Below, piece by piece: positions 1 to 6,901 of a stretch of 16,603 bases of DNA. Each line of letters begins with the position of its first letter. Within the stretch, counting starts at the first letter, position 1. Below the pieces are notes generated by a model. It saw only the letters and a list, made by a program, of their open reading frames with translations. It was not told the origin of the DNA and searched no databases. The position numbers and the translations under genes are program-made. The DNA comes from Candidatus Firestoneibacteriota bacterium (lineage in GTDB: Bacteria > Oederibacteriota > JAAXVQ01 > JAUVAV01), in assembly GCA_030635415.1 (NCBI GenBank), contig DAOVYW010000027.1, forward strand, positions 1-16,603, in the 5' to 3' direction.

Positions 1-41
1 AATCCAGAAAAGCATTGTAAAATAAGCAGTACGCATCCTGG

Positions 42-62
42 ATCCCGGATCAAGTCCGGGAT
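42..62. repeat. Intergenic hairpin repeat
   Basis: Two 7-base arms, atcccgg (42-48) and ccgggat (56-62), are perfect inverted repeats around a 7-base loop. Sequences of this kind are common dispersed intergenic palindromes in bacteria. It lies downstream of the last gene, inside the gene-free stretch 1-164, and no T-run follows on the minus strand that would make it a clear terminator. Confidence 0.5.
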
Positions 63-106
63 GACGAGAAAAAAACACCCTCAAATCAAGTTACGACATA
101 GTCTTT

Positions 107-140
107 CCAAAGGGGGAAATTTTAAATTCTATTTAAATTT
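107..140. repeat. 34-bp dispersed repeat, copy A
   Basis: This 34-bp element (GGGGG followed by an AT-rich near-palindrome) is identical to 9129-9162 in the same orientation. Here it begins 25 bases past the thioesterase stop codon; the other copy sits 5 bases past the pgeF stop. Copy B also has a C-rich left arm that forms a hairpin with the G-run; that arm is missing here. It is a candidate REP- or MITE-like element or a 3'-end mRNA element. Confidence 0.75.
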
Positions 141-164
141 CAGGTTTCTTTCAATTGATACTGC

Positions 165-611
165 TTAGTTAGTATCGGTTGCGGAAAGTGAATTTTTCCC
201 TCCCCGGACTTTCATACATTTAGCCTGAGCAGAAGCGATTAAAGTTCCATCAGCCAGCCTTACTTCTCCCTTAATGCGCACCAGACGCCCCCGCGGCTCT
301 CCGTCATAGCCAGCGGTAATTATCAGGAGCTGCTCTACCGGGGCCGGATGATGAAGACGCAGAGTAAGTTCCGCGGTTACTACCAGCTGCTTACTGCGCA
401 GCCAGGGTAAATTCACGATCACCTCGTCCAGCAGCAGACCGATAAAACCGCCATGTACCACATCTTTATAACTTTGATATATTTTCCCCGCAACATATTC
501 GCACCGCAATCCCTGCTCGCCTTCCGGCGTAAATTGCAAGTGCAGACCCACCGGATTTTTAGTTCCGCAGGCAAAACACATTTGGTCGTCTTCCCAAAGT
601 TTTTCCGGCAT
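165..611 (-). CDS. PaaI-type hotdog-fold thioesterase
   Basis: A small cytoplasmic hotdog-fold protein of the PaaI/YbgC-like thioesterase superfamily, predicted to hydrolyse acyl-CoA or a related thioester; the substrate cannot be read from sequence. From the start chosen here (148 residues) it has a Cys-x-x-Cys-Gly-x-x-Asn-Pro-x-Gly-Leu segment near residues 12-22, seen in many PaaI-like proteins, then a VVHGGFIGLLLDEV segment, the conserved HGG and acidic region of the active-site helix, and the typical beta-sheet C-terminus. I chose the ATG at 611 because GGGAG lies about 6 bases upstream. A GTG at 629 would add six residues but has no ribosome binding site. The gene stands alone, separated from the HAD gene by about 200 bp of palindromic repeats, so it probably has its own transcript. 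The family is secure, the substrate is not. Confidence 0.85.
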   Translation of the reverse strand: MPEKLWEDDQMCFACGTKNPVGLHLQFTPEGEQGLRCEYVAGKIYQSYKDVVHGGFIGLLLDEVIVNLPWLRSKQLVVTAELTLRLHHPAPVEQLLIITAGYDGEPRGRLVRIKGEVRLADGTLIASAQAKCMKVRGGKNSLSATDTN

Positions 612-673
612 AAGTGTCTCCCTCAGCACTGATTGGTATGGTTAAAAAATACTTACAGGTTTCCGTTTTGGGA

Positions 674-695
674 GTCGCAGGCTTAAGCCTGCGAC
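674..695. repeat. Perfect 22-bp palindrome
   Basis: The bases from gtcgcaggctt to aagcctgcgac form a perfect 11+11 palindrome with no loop. It lies in the gap between the HAD gene and the thioesterase gene (612-815), beside a second palindrome at 736-763. Nothing coding was seen in this gap. Confidence 0.6.
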
Positions 696-735
696 CCCCT
701 CCATGCACAGAAGCTTTTCTCTTACTGGACTTTGT

Positions 736-763
736 GTAGGGGCGTTTAATTAAACGCTCCTAC
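736..763. repeat. 28-bp palindrome, copy A
   Basis: A 14+14 palindrome starting gtaggggcgtttaa, with one mismatched pair (G at 741 against T at 758). The exact reverse complement of all 28 bases occurs at 14828-14855, including the mismatch in mirrored position. It lies about 50 bases downstream of the HAD stop codon, so it could act as a 3'-end stem-loop, but no U-tract follows. It is likely a dispersed palindromic element. Confidence 0.75.
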
Positions 764-815
764 AACTATCAACAATGCCATAACAAACGATTAATATAAC
801 ACCTTTTTCGATGGT

Positions 816-1511
816 TTATCGGATTTCTTCGAAAAATTTCCGGACTGCCTCCACCTCGCTGAAATCCTTAATGGCCAAATCCGGCTGATATTTCGCGAGT
901 TCGGCTTGAGAGTATGGTCCGGTGGCCACTGCCAAGGTCCGGGCGCCAATGGTCCGGCCGGCACTAATATCATGGGGCGTATCGCCGACTACGATTATTC
1001 GTTCTGTCCGTATCCGTGTGCCGGCCAGGCTCTCGGCCCTGGCTGCTCCGATACTAAGGAGTTCGGACCGTTCCCTGGCATCAGAACCAAAACCACCGAA
1101 TGGGAAAAACCGGTTCAGGCCTGCCGGTTCAAGCTTTAAGCGGGCGCCGGCTTCCAGGTTTCCGGTTCCCAGTCCCAGCATGACATTCGGAACGCCCACC
1201 TGTTCCTCCAGAAACTTTACAATTCCGGGCATAACCTCATAATTCATGTCTCTCATCCCTGCTTCTAAATACTCCAAGTAAAGTTTGAAAACCATATCCA
1301 TTTCATCCGCCAACATGTCGGAACCGCGCTTGATTCGCGAGATACGGTGGGCGATTATCGGATCGGTCAACCCGGCCGGTGAAATCTCAGCCAGGGCATC
1401 GTGCCACCCCATAATCTCGAGAAAAGCCCGGTTCATAGCGCGGACGCCCGTGCCATGAGTACGGATTAGAGTTCCATCCAGATCAAAAAGCCAGAGTATT
1501 GGCTCAGACAT
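816..1511 (-). CDS. HAD-family phosphatase, phosphoglycolate phosphatase-like
   Basis: A cytoplasmic haloacid-dehalogenase-superfamily hydrolase of 231 residues, the normal size for the Gph/beta-phosphoglucomutase subgroup with an alpha-helical cap. Motif I is FDLDGTL, giving nucleophile Asp10 and acid/base Asp12; the motif II region is GLGTGNLE after the cap; motif IV is VVGDTPHD, with the metal-binding acidic residues. The substrate is not predictable; phosphoglycolate, a pyrophosphate or a sugar phosphate are all possible. Its ATG overlaps the stop codon of the upstream membrane/spermidine-synthase gene by one base (TAATG), so the two are probably translationally coupled and cotranscribed with the mtnA-like gene. 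No convincing ribosome binding site is present, consistent with coupling. A role for the phosphatase in disposing of a phosphorylated ribose derivative from that operon is inference only. Confidence 0.85.
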   Translation of the reverse strand: MSEPILWLFDLDGTLIRTHGTGVRAMNRAFLEIMGWHDALAEISPAGLTDPIIAHRISRIKRGSDMLADEMDMVFKLYLEYLEAGMRDMNYEVMPGIVKFLEEQVGVPNVMLGLGTGNLEAGARLKLEPAGLNRFFPFGGFGSDARERSELLSIGAARAESLAGTRIRTERIIVVGDTPHDISAGRTIGARTLAVATGPYSQAELAKYQPDLAIKDFSEVEAVRKFFEEIR

Positions 1512-4500
1512 TATATATCCAGCCCGGCGTTCGGCTTTTGGCCGGCGGCTTCTGATTCCCTGATTTCTTCCTGAATCAACTTAATTAATGATCTGGCGGT
1601 TTTATTCCGGGAATTAATTTGAAGTGCCCGCTTCATATCACTCTCCGCCTGCGGCAATTCACGGTGGAAATAAAATATCAGTCCGCGATAATAAAAAAGC
1701 GCGCTGGAACGTCCGCCCAGTTCTACCGCCCGGTTGAAATAGCGGAGCGCCATAGAATAATCGCGCTCCCGGGCATAACTAATGGCCAGATTATAGTGTG
1801 CGGCCCAGGATCCAGGACGGGTTTTGAGCTTCTTCAGGTAGTATTCCCGCGATTCCTGCCGATCATGGTAAGGATCAGATAAGTCACCTAAACTGTAATG
1901 CCGGCTTTGGGACCGCTTTTTAATTCCCAACGCCCGGGTTAAGTTCTTTTCGGCCCGTTCCAGCTCTCCGTTCTTGGCCCAGTATAGACCTTGATAATAA
2001 AATCCCGCGGCCGCCTTGGGAAAATAGCGCGTGAGACGGGAGGCCACCTCCTGCAGCGGCTCGTAACTCTCCCAGATTAAATAATTCTCAGCCAGCGCGG
2101 TATAAGTCTGATATTGGTGAGCCGGCGTCACATGGAAATTATCCAAATAGGTAAAGATGGATTCCAGTTTCTCTTTGAGTATCTCTTCATTACGCCCCGC
2201 CAGTTCAAAATGGTAAATATATTTCGGAGCGGAAAATTCAATCAGTGGATGATCATCCGTATTTAAAGGCACGCCAACGGTAAGCTCAGCCAGATTTTTT
2301 TCCCCCATGGCAAAACATTTAAATACATCCTCCAAGGTTTCCAGTCCAACTTTTTCCAGGTCTTTTTTCAGGCGCGGATGCTGGGCCAGGCGGTGCCTCA
2401 AAATCTGGAAATCATACCGCAGCGGCCGGTTTTTAGCCGCCAACATGATAACATCTCCGCTTTGGGGAAGCCACCAAAGGTGAGCTTGCGGGAAAACCTC
2501 GCGAAAAGTATGAAGTGCTATTTTAAAATCCCGGGTTGACATGGTATAAAAATGAAACCACTGTACCATGAGCCCGCCCGGCTTTAAACGCCGGTAAGCC
2601 GATTGATAATTTTCCAGGGTGAACAGGTTTGACTCACCCGTCACCCAGGGATTCGAGGGCTGGGAGATAATCGCATCATACTGGTCAGGAACGGCCAATA
2701 GATGATTGCGTCCATCTCCGATAATCAGATTAAGCCGGGGATTATTCAAACAATCGTAATTATAATCCTTGAAATATTTTGCGGCTTCCCTCACTGCGGT
2801 CTCAATCTCAACGCAGGTAACCCGGCACGGCTGGAATTCCAACGCGGCCGCTACCGTCATACCTGAACCCAAGCCGATAACCAGGACATCCCGGATGTTT
2901 TCTTGCCAGAGATAAGGCAGATAGCCGACCAGATATTGAGTCCTTACATCGCGCCCGGTCGAGGCATCGGTCTTTCCGTTGATTTGGATCGAGCGTATGC
3001 CGGAACTGCGTATTTCCTTTACCGTAACGGTGGAAGAAATCCCCTCCCGGTAATAAAGCAAATCGGCGGTTTTAAGCAGGTCGGTTATTTTAACCTTTTT
3101 CTCATGAAATAGATTTACCAGATTGGTGGTGTAAAACCCGGTGGTTAAATAGCTCGGATTCCATCGCGAATACCCACTGACCAGTATCAGGACCGCCAGC
3201 GGCACGGCCATGGGCCACAAACGCTTCCCGACTCCCTCCACCGCCGTGGAGCGCCACAAGGCCCAGGCCCCTACGGCCAGGTTGAGCGAGGAGACAGTGA
3301 TCAGACTTACGCGAGTACCCAGCAAGGGAATCATGAGAAAGGTGGCGGCCAGCGATCCCCCGATAGCACCCAGGGCATTAATCGCATAAACGCTTCCCAC
3401 TCCTCCCCCGGTGCGGCCGGTGGAATAAATACCGGCCCGCAGCAGCAATGGCAATGACGCTCCCATCAGAAAGGTCGGACCGATCATGAGAAGAAAAAAT
3501 ATTCCGAAAATCAAATACTGGAAGGAATTAAAATTGTGATAGAAAGTATTATACAGGACCGGAAATATCAAGGGCAGCCGGCCGAATATCGGAATAAGTA
3601 AAACCCCGAAAAAGGCGATCCCCATTTCATACCATCCAAAAAGATACCACGGCTCTTCTTCCCGATTAAGGCGGGAAGCCATGCTCAGGCTGCCCAGACC
3701 GATTCCGGCCAGAAATGCGGTTAACATGGTGGAAAAAGCATATACCGAGGAACCAAAAGTTAAATTCAATATGCGCATCCAAATTACTTCGTAGGCCAGG
3801 CCGCAAAAACCAATAACCCCCGCGCCGATATAAACCAAAAGGCGGTCACCTCCGGCGCTCCCGGCAGGTTCAAACTTTTCATCCCTGGGGATCAGTTCCT
3901 CCTCTTCCCGCTCCTCCTCTTCCCACTCCTGGATGCCAAACCAATCCCGCCGCAAACCATAGAAGACCAGCAGGGCCAGCATGATATTCAGACTGGCGGT
4001 CAAAAATAGCGTAGCTTTTATTCCCAAGCCCGGAAGCAGAAAAAATCCCGCGCCAAAAGCCCCTAGCATGCCGCCCAAGGTATTCAAACCATAAAAAAAT
4101 CCGACTTTAAACCCGACGCGCTTTAGTTTTGGAAGCACATGGGTTAAAACTGCCGGAAGCGTTCCTCCCATTAGAGCGGCCGGAATTCCCATCATAACCA
4201 GTGCCAGGCAAAAACGGAGTAATACTAGTAAAGAATGATAATCAGTCAAAGGTCCATAAAACCGGACATAGAGGGCTTGGATGCCAGTAAGCAGCCAGGG
4301 GGAAATTAAGGCGTAAAAACCTATTCCCAGTTCCAAAAAAGCATAAAGCTTAAGCGCCAGGTGCGGCTTCCGATCCAGAAACCGGCCGGCCAGCAAGCTT
4401 CCTCCAGCCAACCCGCCCATAAAACCAGCCAAAGCGGCCGCTACACCCAGAGAAGTACTGCCTAAAATAAGGGAAAGTAAGCGTGTCCAAACCAGTTCGT

Positions 4501-4621
4501 AAACCAAGCCGCAGGCGCCGGAAGCCGCCAGGATAGCACCTAAAGCCGCAAGATGGATCCACCAGAAATAGCGGATTATCTTATCCTGGAGTAATTCCAG
4601 GTCCAAGTTCAATTTATTCAA
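1511..4621 (-). CDS. Polytopic membrane protein fused to spermidine-synthase-like domain and TPR repeats
   Basis: A 1036-residue fusion. Residues ~15-490 hold about 13-14 hydrophobic helices in two halves, separated by a very acidic linker (~residues 230-250, rich in Glu); this is the membrane part of the 'fused MFS/spermidine synthase' family. Residues ~525-740 are a Rossmann methyltransferase-like fold typical of polyamine aminopropyltransferases: VIGLGSG (about 579-585) is the nucleotide-binding loop, followed by CVEIE and GDGRNHL. Where active spermidine synthases have an Asp-containing catalytic loop, this protein has SQPSNPW (about 652-658), so aminopropyl transfer is doubtful. Residues ~830-1020 form several TPR-like repeats, probably a protein-binding tail. 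The start is TTG (4619-4621) with no good ribosome binding site, overlapping the mtnA-like stop by 8 bases, so translation is probably coupled. The membrane topology, ligand and activity are unknown; the domain assignment is firm. Confidence 0.85.
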   Translation of the reverse strand: MNKLNLDLELLQDKIIRYFWWIHLAALGAILAASGACGLVYELVWTRLLSLILGSTSLGVAAALAGFMGGLAGGSLLAGRFLDRKPHLALKLYAFLELGIGFYALISPWLLTGIQALYVRFYGPLTDYHSLLVLLRFCLALVMMGIPAALMGGTLPAVLTHVLPKLKRVGFKVGFFYGLNTLGGMLGAFGAGFFLLPGLGIKATLFLTASLNIMLALLVFYGLRRDWFGIQEWEEEEREEEELIPRDEKFEPAGSAGGDRLLVYIGAGVIGFCGLAYEVIWMRILNLTFGSSVYAFSTMLTAFLAGIGLGSLSMASRLNREEEPWYLFGWYEMGIAFFGVLLIPIFGRLPLIFPVLYNTFYHNFNSFQYLIFGIFFLLMIGPTFLMGASLPLLLRAGIYSTGRTGGGVGSVYAINALGAIGGSLAATFLMIPLLGTRVSLITVSSLNLAVGAWALWRSTAVEGVGKRLWPMAVPLAVLILVSGYSRWNPSYLTTGFYTTNLVNLFHEKKVKITDLLKTADLLYYREGISSTVTVKEIRSSGIRSIQINGKTDASTGRDVRTQYLVGYLPYLWQENIRDVLVIGLGSGMTVAAALEFQPCRVTCVEIETAVREAAKYFKDYNYDCLNNPRLNLIIGDGRNHLLAVPDQYDAIISQPSNPWVTGESNLFTLENYQSAYRRLKPGGLMVQWFHFYTMSTRDFKIALHTFREVFPQAHLWWLPQSGDVIMLAAKNRPLRYDFQILRHRLAQHPRLKKDLEKVGLETLEDVFKCFAMGEKNLAELTVGVPLNTDDHPLIEFSAPKYIYHFELAGRNEEILKEKLESIFTYLDNFHVTPAHQYQTYTALAENYLIWESYEPLQEVASRLTRYFPKAAAGFYYQGLYWAKNGELERAEKNLTRALGIKKRSQSRHYSLGDLSDPYHDRQESREYYLKKLKTRPGSWAAHYNLAISYARERDYSMALRYFNRAVELGGRSSALFYYRGLIFYFHRELPQAESDMKRALQINSRNKTARSLIKLIQEEIRESEAAGQKPNAGLDI

Positions 4622-5660
4622 GAGAAAAGAACAAATCCCTTAAATTTTGATCATAAGGGGCGCGGATTACGCCTAATTCTGTTATAATGGCGCTGATATA
4701 TTTATGCGGGATAATATCAAAGGCGGGATTATAAGCTTTAACTTTAGGCAGAGAAATCGACTTGCCATTTAAGCCGGTAACTTCTTCCGGGCTGCGTTCT
4801 GTCAGGGGAACAAAATCCTGGTTAAAGGATTTTCGTTCAAAAACGCAAACCGGCGCGGTTATATAAAAGGGCAAATTATGATAATAGGCAAGCATAGCCA
4901 GCCCATAGCTCCCCATTGTTCCAACCGCATCTCCGTTGAGAACAATTCGGTCCGCTCCCACTATCACCACATCGATCTGGCCTTTTTGCATGAAATAGGC
5001 GGCCATATTATCGGTTATCAGATGAAAATTAACCCGGGCTTGTTTCAGTTCCAGGGCCGCCAGACGCGCCCCCTGCAAACGTGGCCTGGTTTCGCACACT
5101 AATACCCGTATTTTTTTTTGTCCAGCCAAGGATTCAGTAATTACGCCCAAAGGTCCTCCTGGCCCGGCGGCGGACAAGGCGCCGACATTTCCATAGGTCA
5201 AAACCTGATCACTGTCCCGGAGCATTTCCGCGCCCAAGCCGGAAATAATCTTATGGGCTTTTTCATCCTCCTTCAAAATGGAGATAGCTTCCCGTAGTAA
5301 AATATCACGCAGCGTGGGCAGCTTATGATCACGGTTATTCCGGGCGCAATTCTTCATTCGCTCCAAAGCCCAAAACAGGCTGGCCGCTGCCGGCCGCGTC
5401 TGATTCAATAAAACAACAGCTTGTTCAATCTGCGCCTGAAGCTGGTCATAGGTTTTGGCCAAGGGGGGAGTCTTAACTGCCAGGTAAACTCCAAAAGCCG
5501 CAGCTATGCCAAGCGCGGACGCGCCCTGTACTTTCATAGTAGTAATAGCTTCCGCGATCTGCTGCGGATTCCGGCACTGGAGTTTCACTGCTTTCTGAGG
5601 AAGCTTGTTCAGGTCAACCACAAAGAGTTTATGCTGTTTCCACTCGATAGCCTTAAGCAT
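4614..5660 (-). CDS. MtnA-family (eIF2B-like) sugar-phosphate isomerase homologue lacking the catalytic Cys
   Basis: At 348 residues it is collinear with S-methyl-5-thioribose-1-phosphate isomerase (MtnA), which converts MTR-1-P to MTRu-1-P in methionine salvage. Family landmarks are present: AIEWK at the N-terminus, RPAAASLFWALERM (89-102), ETRPRLQGARL (190-200), LITDNMAA (214-221) and VGADRI with Asp237, the equivalent of the catalytic Asp. Key positions differ. The THCNAG motif that carries the catalytic Cys is TYGNVG here, with Gly157 in the Cys place. RGAPAIG is QGASALG, so Gln45 replaces a phosphate-binding Arg. The usual Asn-Lys before IGTYG is Gly247-Thr248, and DETRP is CETRP. I checked the first three on the DNA; these are clean codons in an intact frame. 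It is either a divergent isomerase for another substrate or a non-catalytic relative. The start is firm: AAGGAGG lies 7 bases upstream. It overlaps the downstream gene by 8 bases. Confidence 0.85.
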   Translation of the reverse strand: MLKAIEWKQHKLFVVDLNKLPQKAVKLQCRNPQQIAEAITTMKVQGASALGIAAAFGVYLAVKTPPLAKTYDQLQAQIEQAVVLLNQTRPAAASLFWALERMKNCARNNRDHKLPTLRDILLREAISILKEDEKAHKIISGLGAEMLRDSDQVLTYGNVGALSAAGPGGPLGVITESLAGQKKIRVLVCETRPRLQGARLAALELKQARVNFHLITDNMAAYFMQKGQIDVVIVGADRIVLNGDAVGTMGSYGLAMLAYYHNLPFYITAPVCVFERKSFNQDFVPLTERSPEEVTGLNGKSISLPKVKAYNPAFDIIPHKYISAIITELGVIRAPYDQNLRDLFFSLE

Positions 5661-5681
5661 TAATTTCCTCCTTGATTATAA

Positions 5682-5710
5682 ATTATATCCTGGTATGGAA
5701 ATAATTTTAA
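5682..5710 (-). promoter_or_regulatory. Candidate sigma70 promoter for the mtnA-like operon
   Basis: On the minus strand, TTAAAA (5705-5710) and TATAAT (5682-5687) are separated by 17 bases. A second TATAAT lies at 5675-5680. The site is just upstream of the strong AAGGAGG ribosome binding site of the mtnA-like gene. The -35 match is partial (4 of 6), so it is a prediction only. Confidence 0.4.
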
Positions 5711-5715
5711 GCACC

Positions 5716-5815
5716 GTAGGGGCCGGCTTCCATGCCGGCCCGAAAAAAGCAACCGAACCCTCTAAGGGGCAACCACGGGGGGTTACCTCTACAAAGGCAT
5801 AAACTCCGCCCCTAC
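5716..5815. repeat. MITE-like element with GTAGGGGC terminal inverted repeats
   Basis: The 100-bp stretch begins gtaggggc (5716-5723) and ends gcccctac (5808-5815), a perfect 8-bp terminal inverted repeat. Inside is a hairpin with arms gggccggc (5720-5727) and gccggccc (5734-5741). It fills the gap between the PNP gene and the mtnA-like gene, starting 4 bases past the PNP stop. Related GTAGGGG palindromes occur in other gaps of this window. No ORF is present in it. Confidence 0.5.
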
Positions 5816-5819
5816 AGCA

Positions 5820-6641
5820 TCAAAGTCGCCGTACTATTTCCTTCACCAGACGGGTTAACTTTGGTTCGGCCTGCATGGCAGCTTGAATAATAGCGTTGAT
5901 ATCCGCCGGGCCAAGCAGATCAGGCACACATCGATCAGTAACTACACCGATTCCCAGAACCCGCATACCGGCATGCCGGGCCACGATAACTTCCGGAACC
6001 GTTGACATGCCGACACAATCCGCTCCTATTGTTTGCAGAAAACGGTATTCGGCGGCGGTTTCCAGATTAGGGCCGGTTAAAGCGGCATAAACACCTCGAT
6101 GGAGGGGTATTTTCTGTTCCCGGGCTATGTTTTGTGCCAGACTCTGTAATTTATCATCATACGCATTATACATATCAAGATAGCGCGGACCCAGTCTTTC
6201 ATCGTTCTTTCCAATCAAGGGATTGCCGTTCATGAGATCAATATGATCGCTCAACAGCATCAGCTCACCGGGATGGTAATTCTGATTGATTCCTCCGCAG
6301 GCCGAAAAAACCATCAATATCTTAGCTCCCAGATCGCGCATCACCCGCACCGGAAAAGTAATTTGTTGGTAATCATACCCTTCATAGCAGTGAAAGCGGC
6401 CCTGCATAGCCACCACACGCCGGCTCATCAGGGTTCCGAGCAACAACCGGCCGGCATGAGTTTCGACCGTGGATAGCGGAAAATGCGGAATTTCCCGGTA
6501 GGGAACAGCCACTGCCTGCTTGATATCCTCAGCCAGCGCGCCCAGACCAGTGCCAAGAATAATCGCCACTTCAGGTTTAATCCGGGTATGCCGGCGTACA
6601 GCCTGGGATGCTTCTTTTATTTGATCAAATAATTCCGCCAT
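5820..6641 (-). CDS. Purine nucleoside phosphorylase / MTA phosphorylase-type enzyme (PNP family, trimeric class)
   Basis: A cytosolic phosphorylase that should split a purine nucleoside with phosphate to free base and (deoxy/thio)ribose-1-phosphate. At 273 residues it matches the trimeric PNP class. Visible motifs are GTGLG (30-34, phosphate loop), THAG with His62, GRFHCYEGY (81-89; phosphate-binding Arg82 and His84), SACGGIN (113-119), LETAAE with Glu188 (purine contact) and GMSTVPEV (201-208). The residue aligned with the 6-oxopurine-selecting Asn of human PNP is Asp226 (VTDRC), which favours 6-aminopurines such as adenosine or methylthioadenosine. I chose ATG 6641 because GGAG lies 7 bases upstream. 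An ATG at 6722 would add 27 residues that run through an intergenic palindrome and match nothing in the family. It is followed by the mtnA-like gene, which suits an MTA phosphorylase role, though that neighbour is itself altered. Confidence 0.88.
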   Translation of the reverse strand: MAELFDQIKEASQAVRRHTRIKPEVAIILGTGLGALAEDIKQAVAVPYREIPHFPLSTVETHAGRLLLGTLMSRRVVAMQGRFHCYEGYDYQQITFPVRVMRDLGAKILMVFSACGGINQNYHPGELMLLSDHIDLMNGNPLIGKNDERLGPRYLDMYNAYDDKLQSLAQNIAREQKIPLHRGVYAALTGPNLETAAEYRFLQTIGADCVGMSTVPEVIVARHAGMRVLGIGVVTDRCVPDLLGPADINAIIQAAMQAEPKLTRLVKEIVRRL

Positions 6642-6695
6642 GTTTTGCTCCAATATTTTTTTCTGTTTCCAGAACAAGTGAGCGTGTACATTGAA

Positions 6696-6718
6696 GGGGC
6701 GGACTTCCATGTCCGCCC
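6696..6718. repeat. Intergenic hairpin
   Basis: The arms gggcggac (6697-6704) and gtccgccc (6711-6718) are perfect 8-base inverted repeats with a 6-base loop ttccat; the hairpin at 5720-5741 has the same ttccat loop. This is the first of three palindromes in the 260-bp gap 6642-6901, which holds no convincing gene. Confidence 0.55.
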
Positions 6719-6764
6719 ACATTCACAATGTTAAATCCCACAACCACTTCCGCAAATGTTTTCC

Positions 6765-6791
6765 GTAGGGGGCGGCCCCCTGTGGCCACCC
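6765..6791. repeat. GTAGGGGGC-type intergenic hairpin
   Basis: It begins gtagggggcgg. The arms 6770-6777 and 6784-6791 pair at 7 of 8 positions. It lies in the same gap as the hairpins at 6697-6718 and 6821-6866 and shares the GTAGGGG start with 5716 and 736. Confidence 0.45.
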
Positions 6792-6820
6792 ATTGAATAT
6801 CAACATGAACTTGAAGACAC

Positions 6821-6870
6821 GGGCCGGCACACCCTTCGGCTTCGCTCAGGACAAGGAGGCCGGCCCCTAC
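6821..6870. repeat. Palindromic repeat ending GGCCCCTAC
   Basis: The perfect 8-base arms gggccggc (6821-6828) and gccggccc (6859-6866) flank a 30-base interior containing cttcggcttcgctcagga, a sequence often seen in bacterial dispersed repeats. The left end (cgggccggca, then cccttcgg) recurs at 14901-14920. It sits 31 bases beyond the DUF167 gene's stop codon. Confidence 0.5.
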
Positions 6871-6901
6871 AACTTCCAGGACAACCATTGTAGGGAAGCC
6901 C

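Noticed and set aside
736..763. Rho-independent terminator after the HAD gene
   Set aside because: The stem is good, but no U-tract follows in the minus-strand transcript, and the same palindrome occurs elsewhere upstream of a gene, so it is reported as a repeat.
816..6641. Standard polyamine synthesis and methionine salvage operon
   Set aside because: The names fit, but the MtnA-like protein lacks its catalytic Cys and the synthase domain lacks the Asp loop, so I do not assign the pathway; gene symbols mtnA, mtnP and speE were left out.
6642..6722. Longer N-terminus for the PNP protein (ATG at 6722)
   Set aside because: The extra 27 residues run through an intergenic palindrome and have no family match; GGAG before the ATG at 6641 gives a better start.
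5716..6870. CRISPR array from the repeated GC-rich hairpins
   Set aside because: The copies differ in sequence and spacing, and there are no equal-length spacers or cas genes.
6625..6888. 87-codon minus-strand open frame in the gap upstream of PNP
   Set aside because: It is composed of the palindromic repeats themselves plus PNP's upstream region; no domain and no ribosome binding site.
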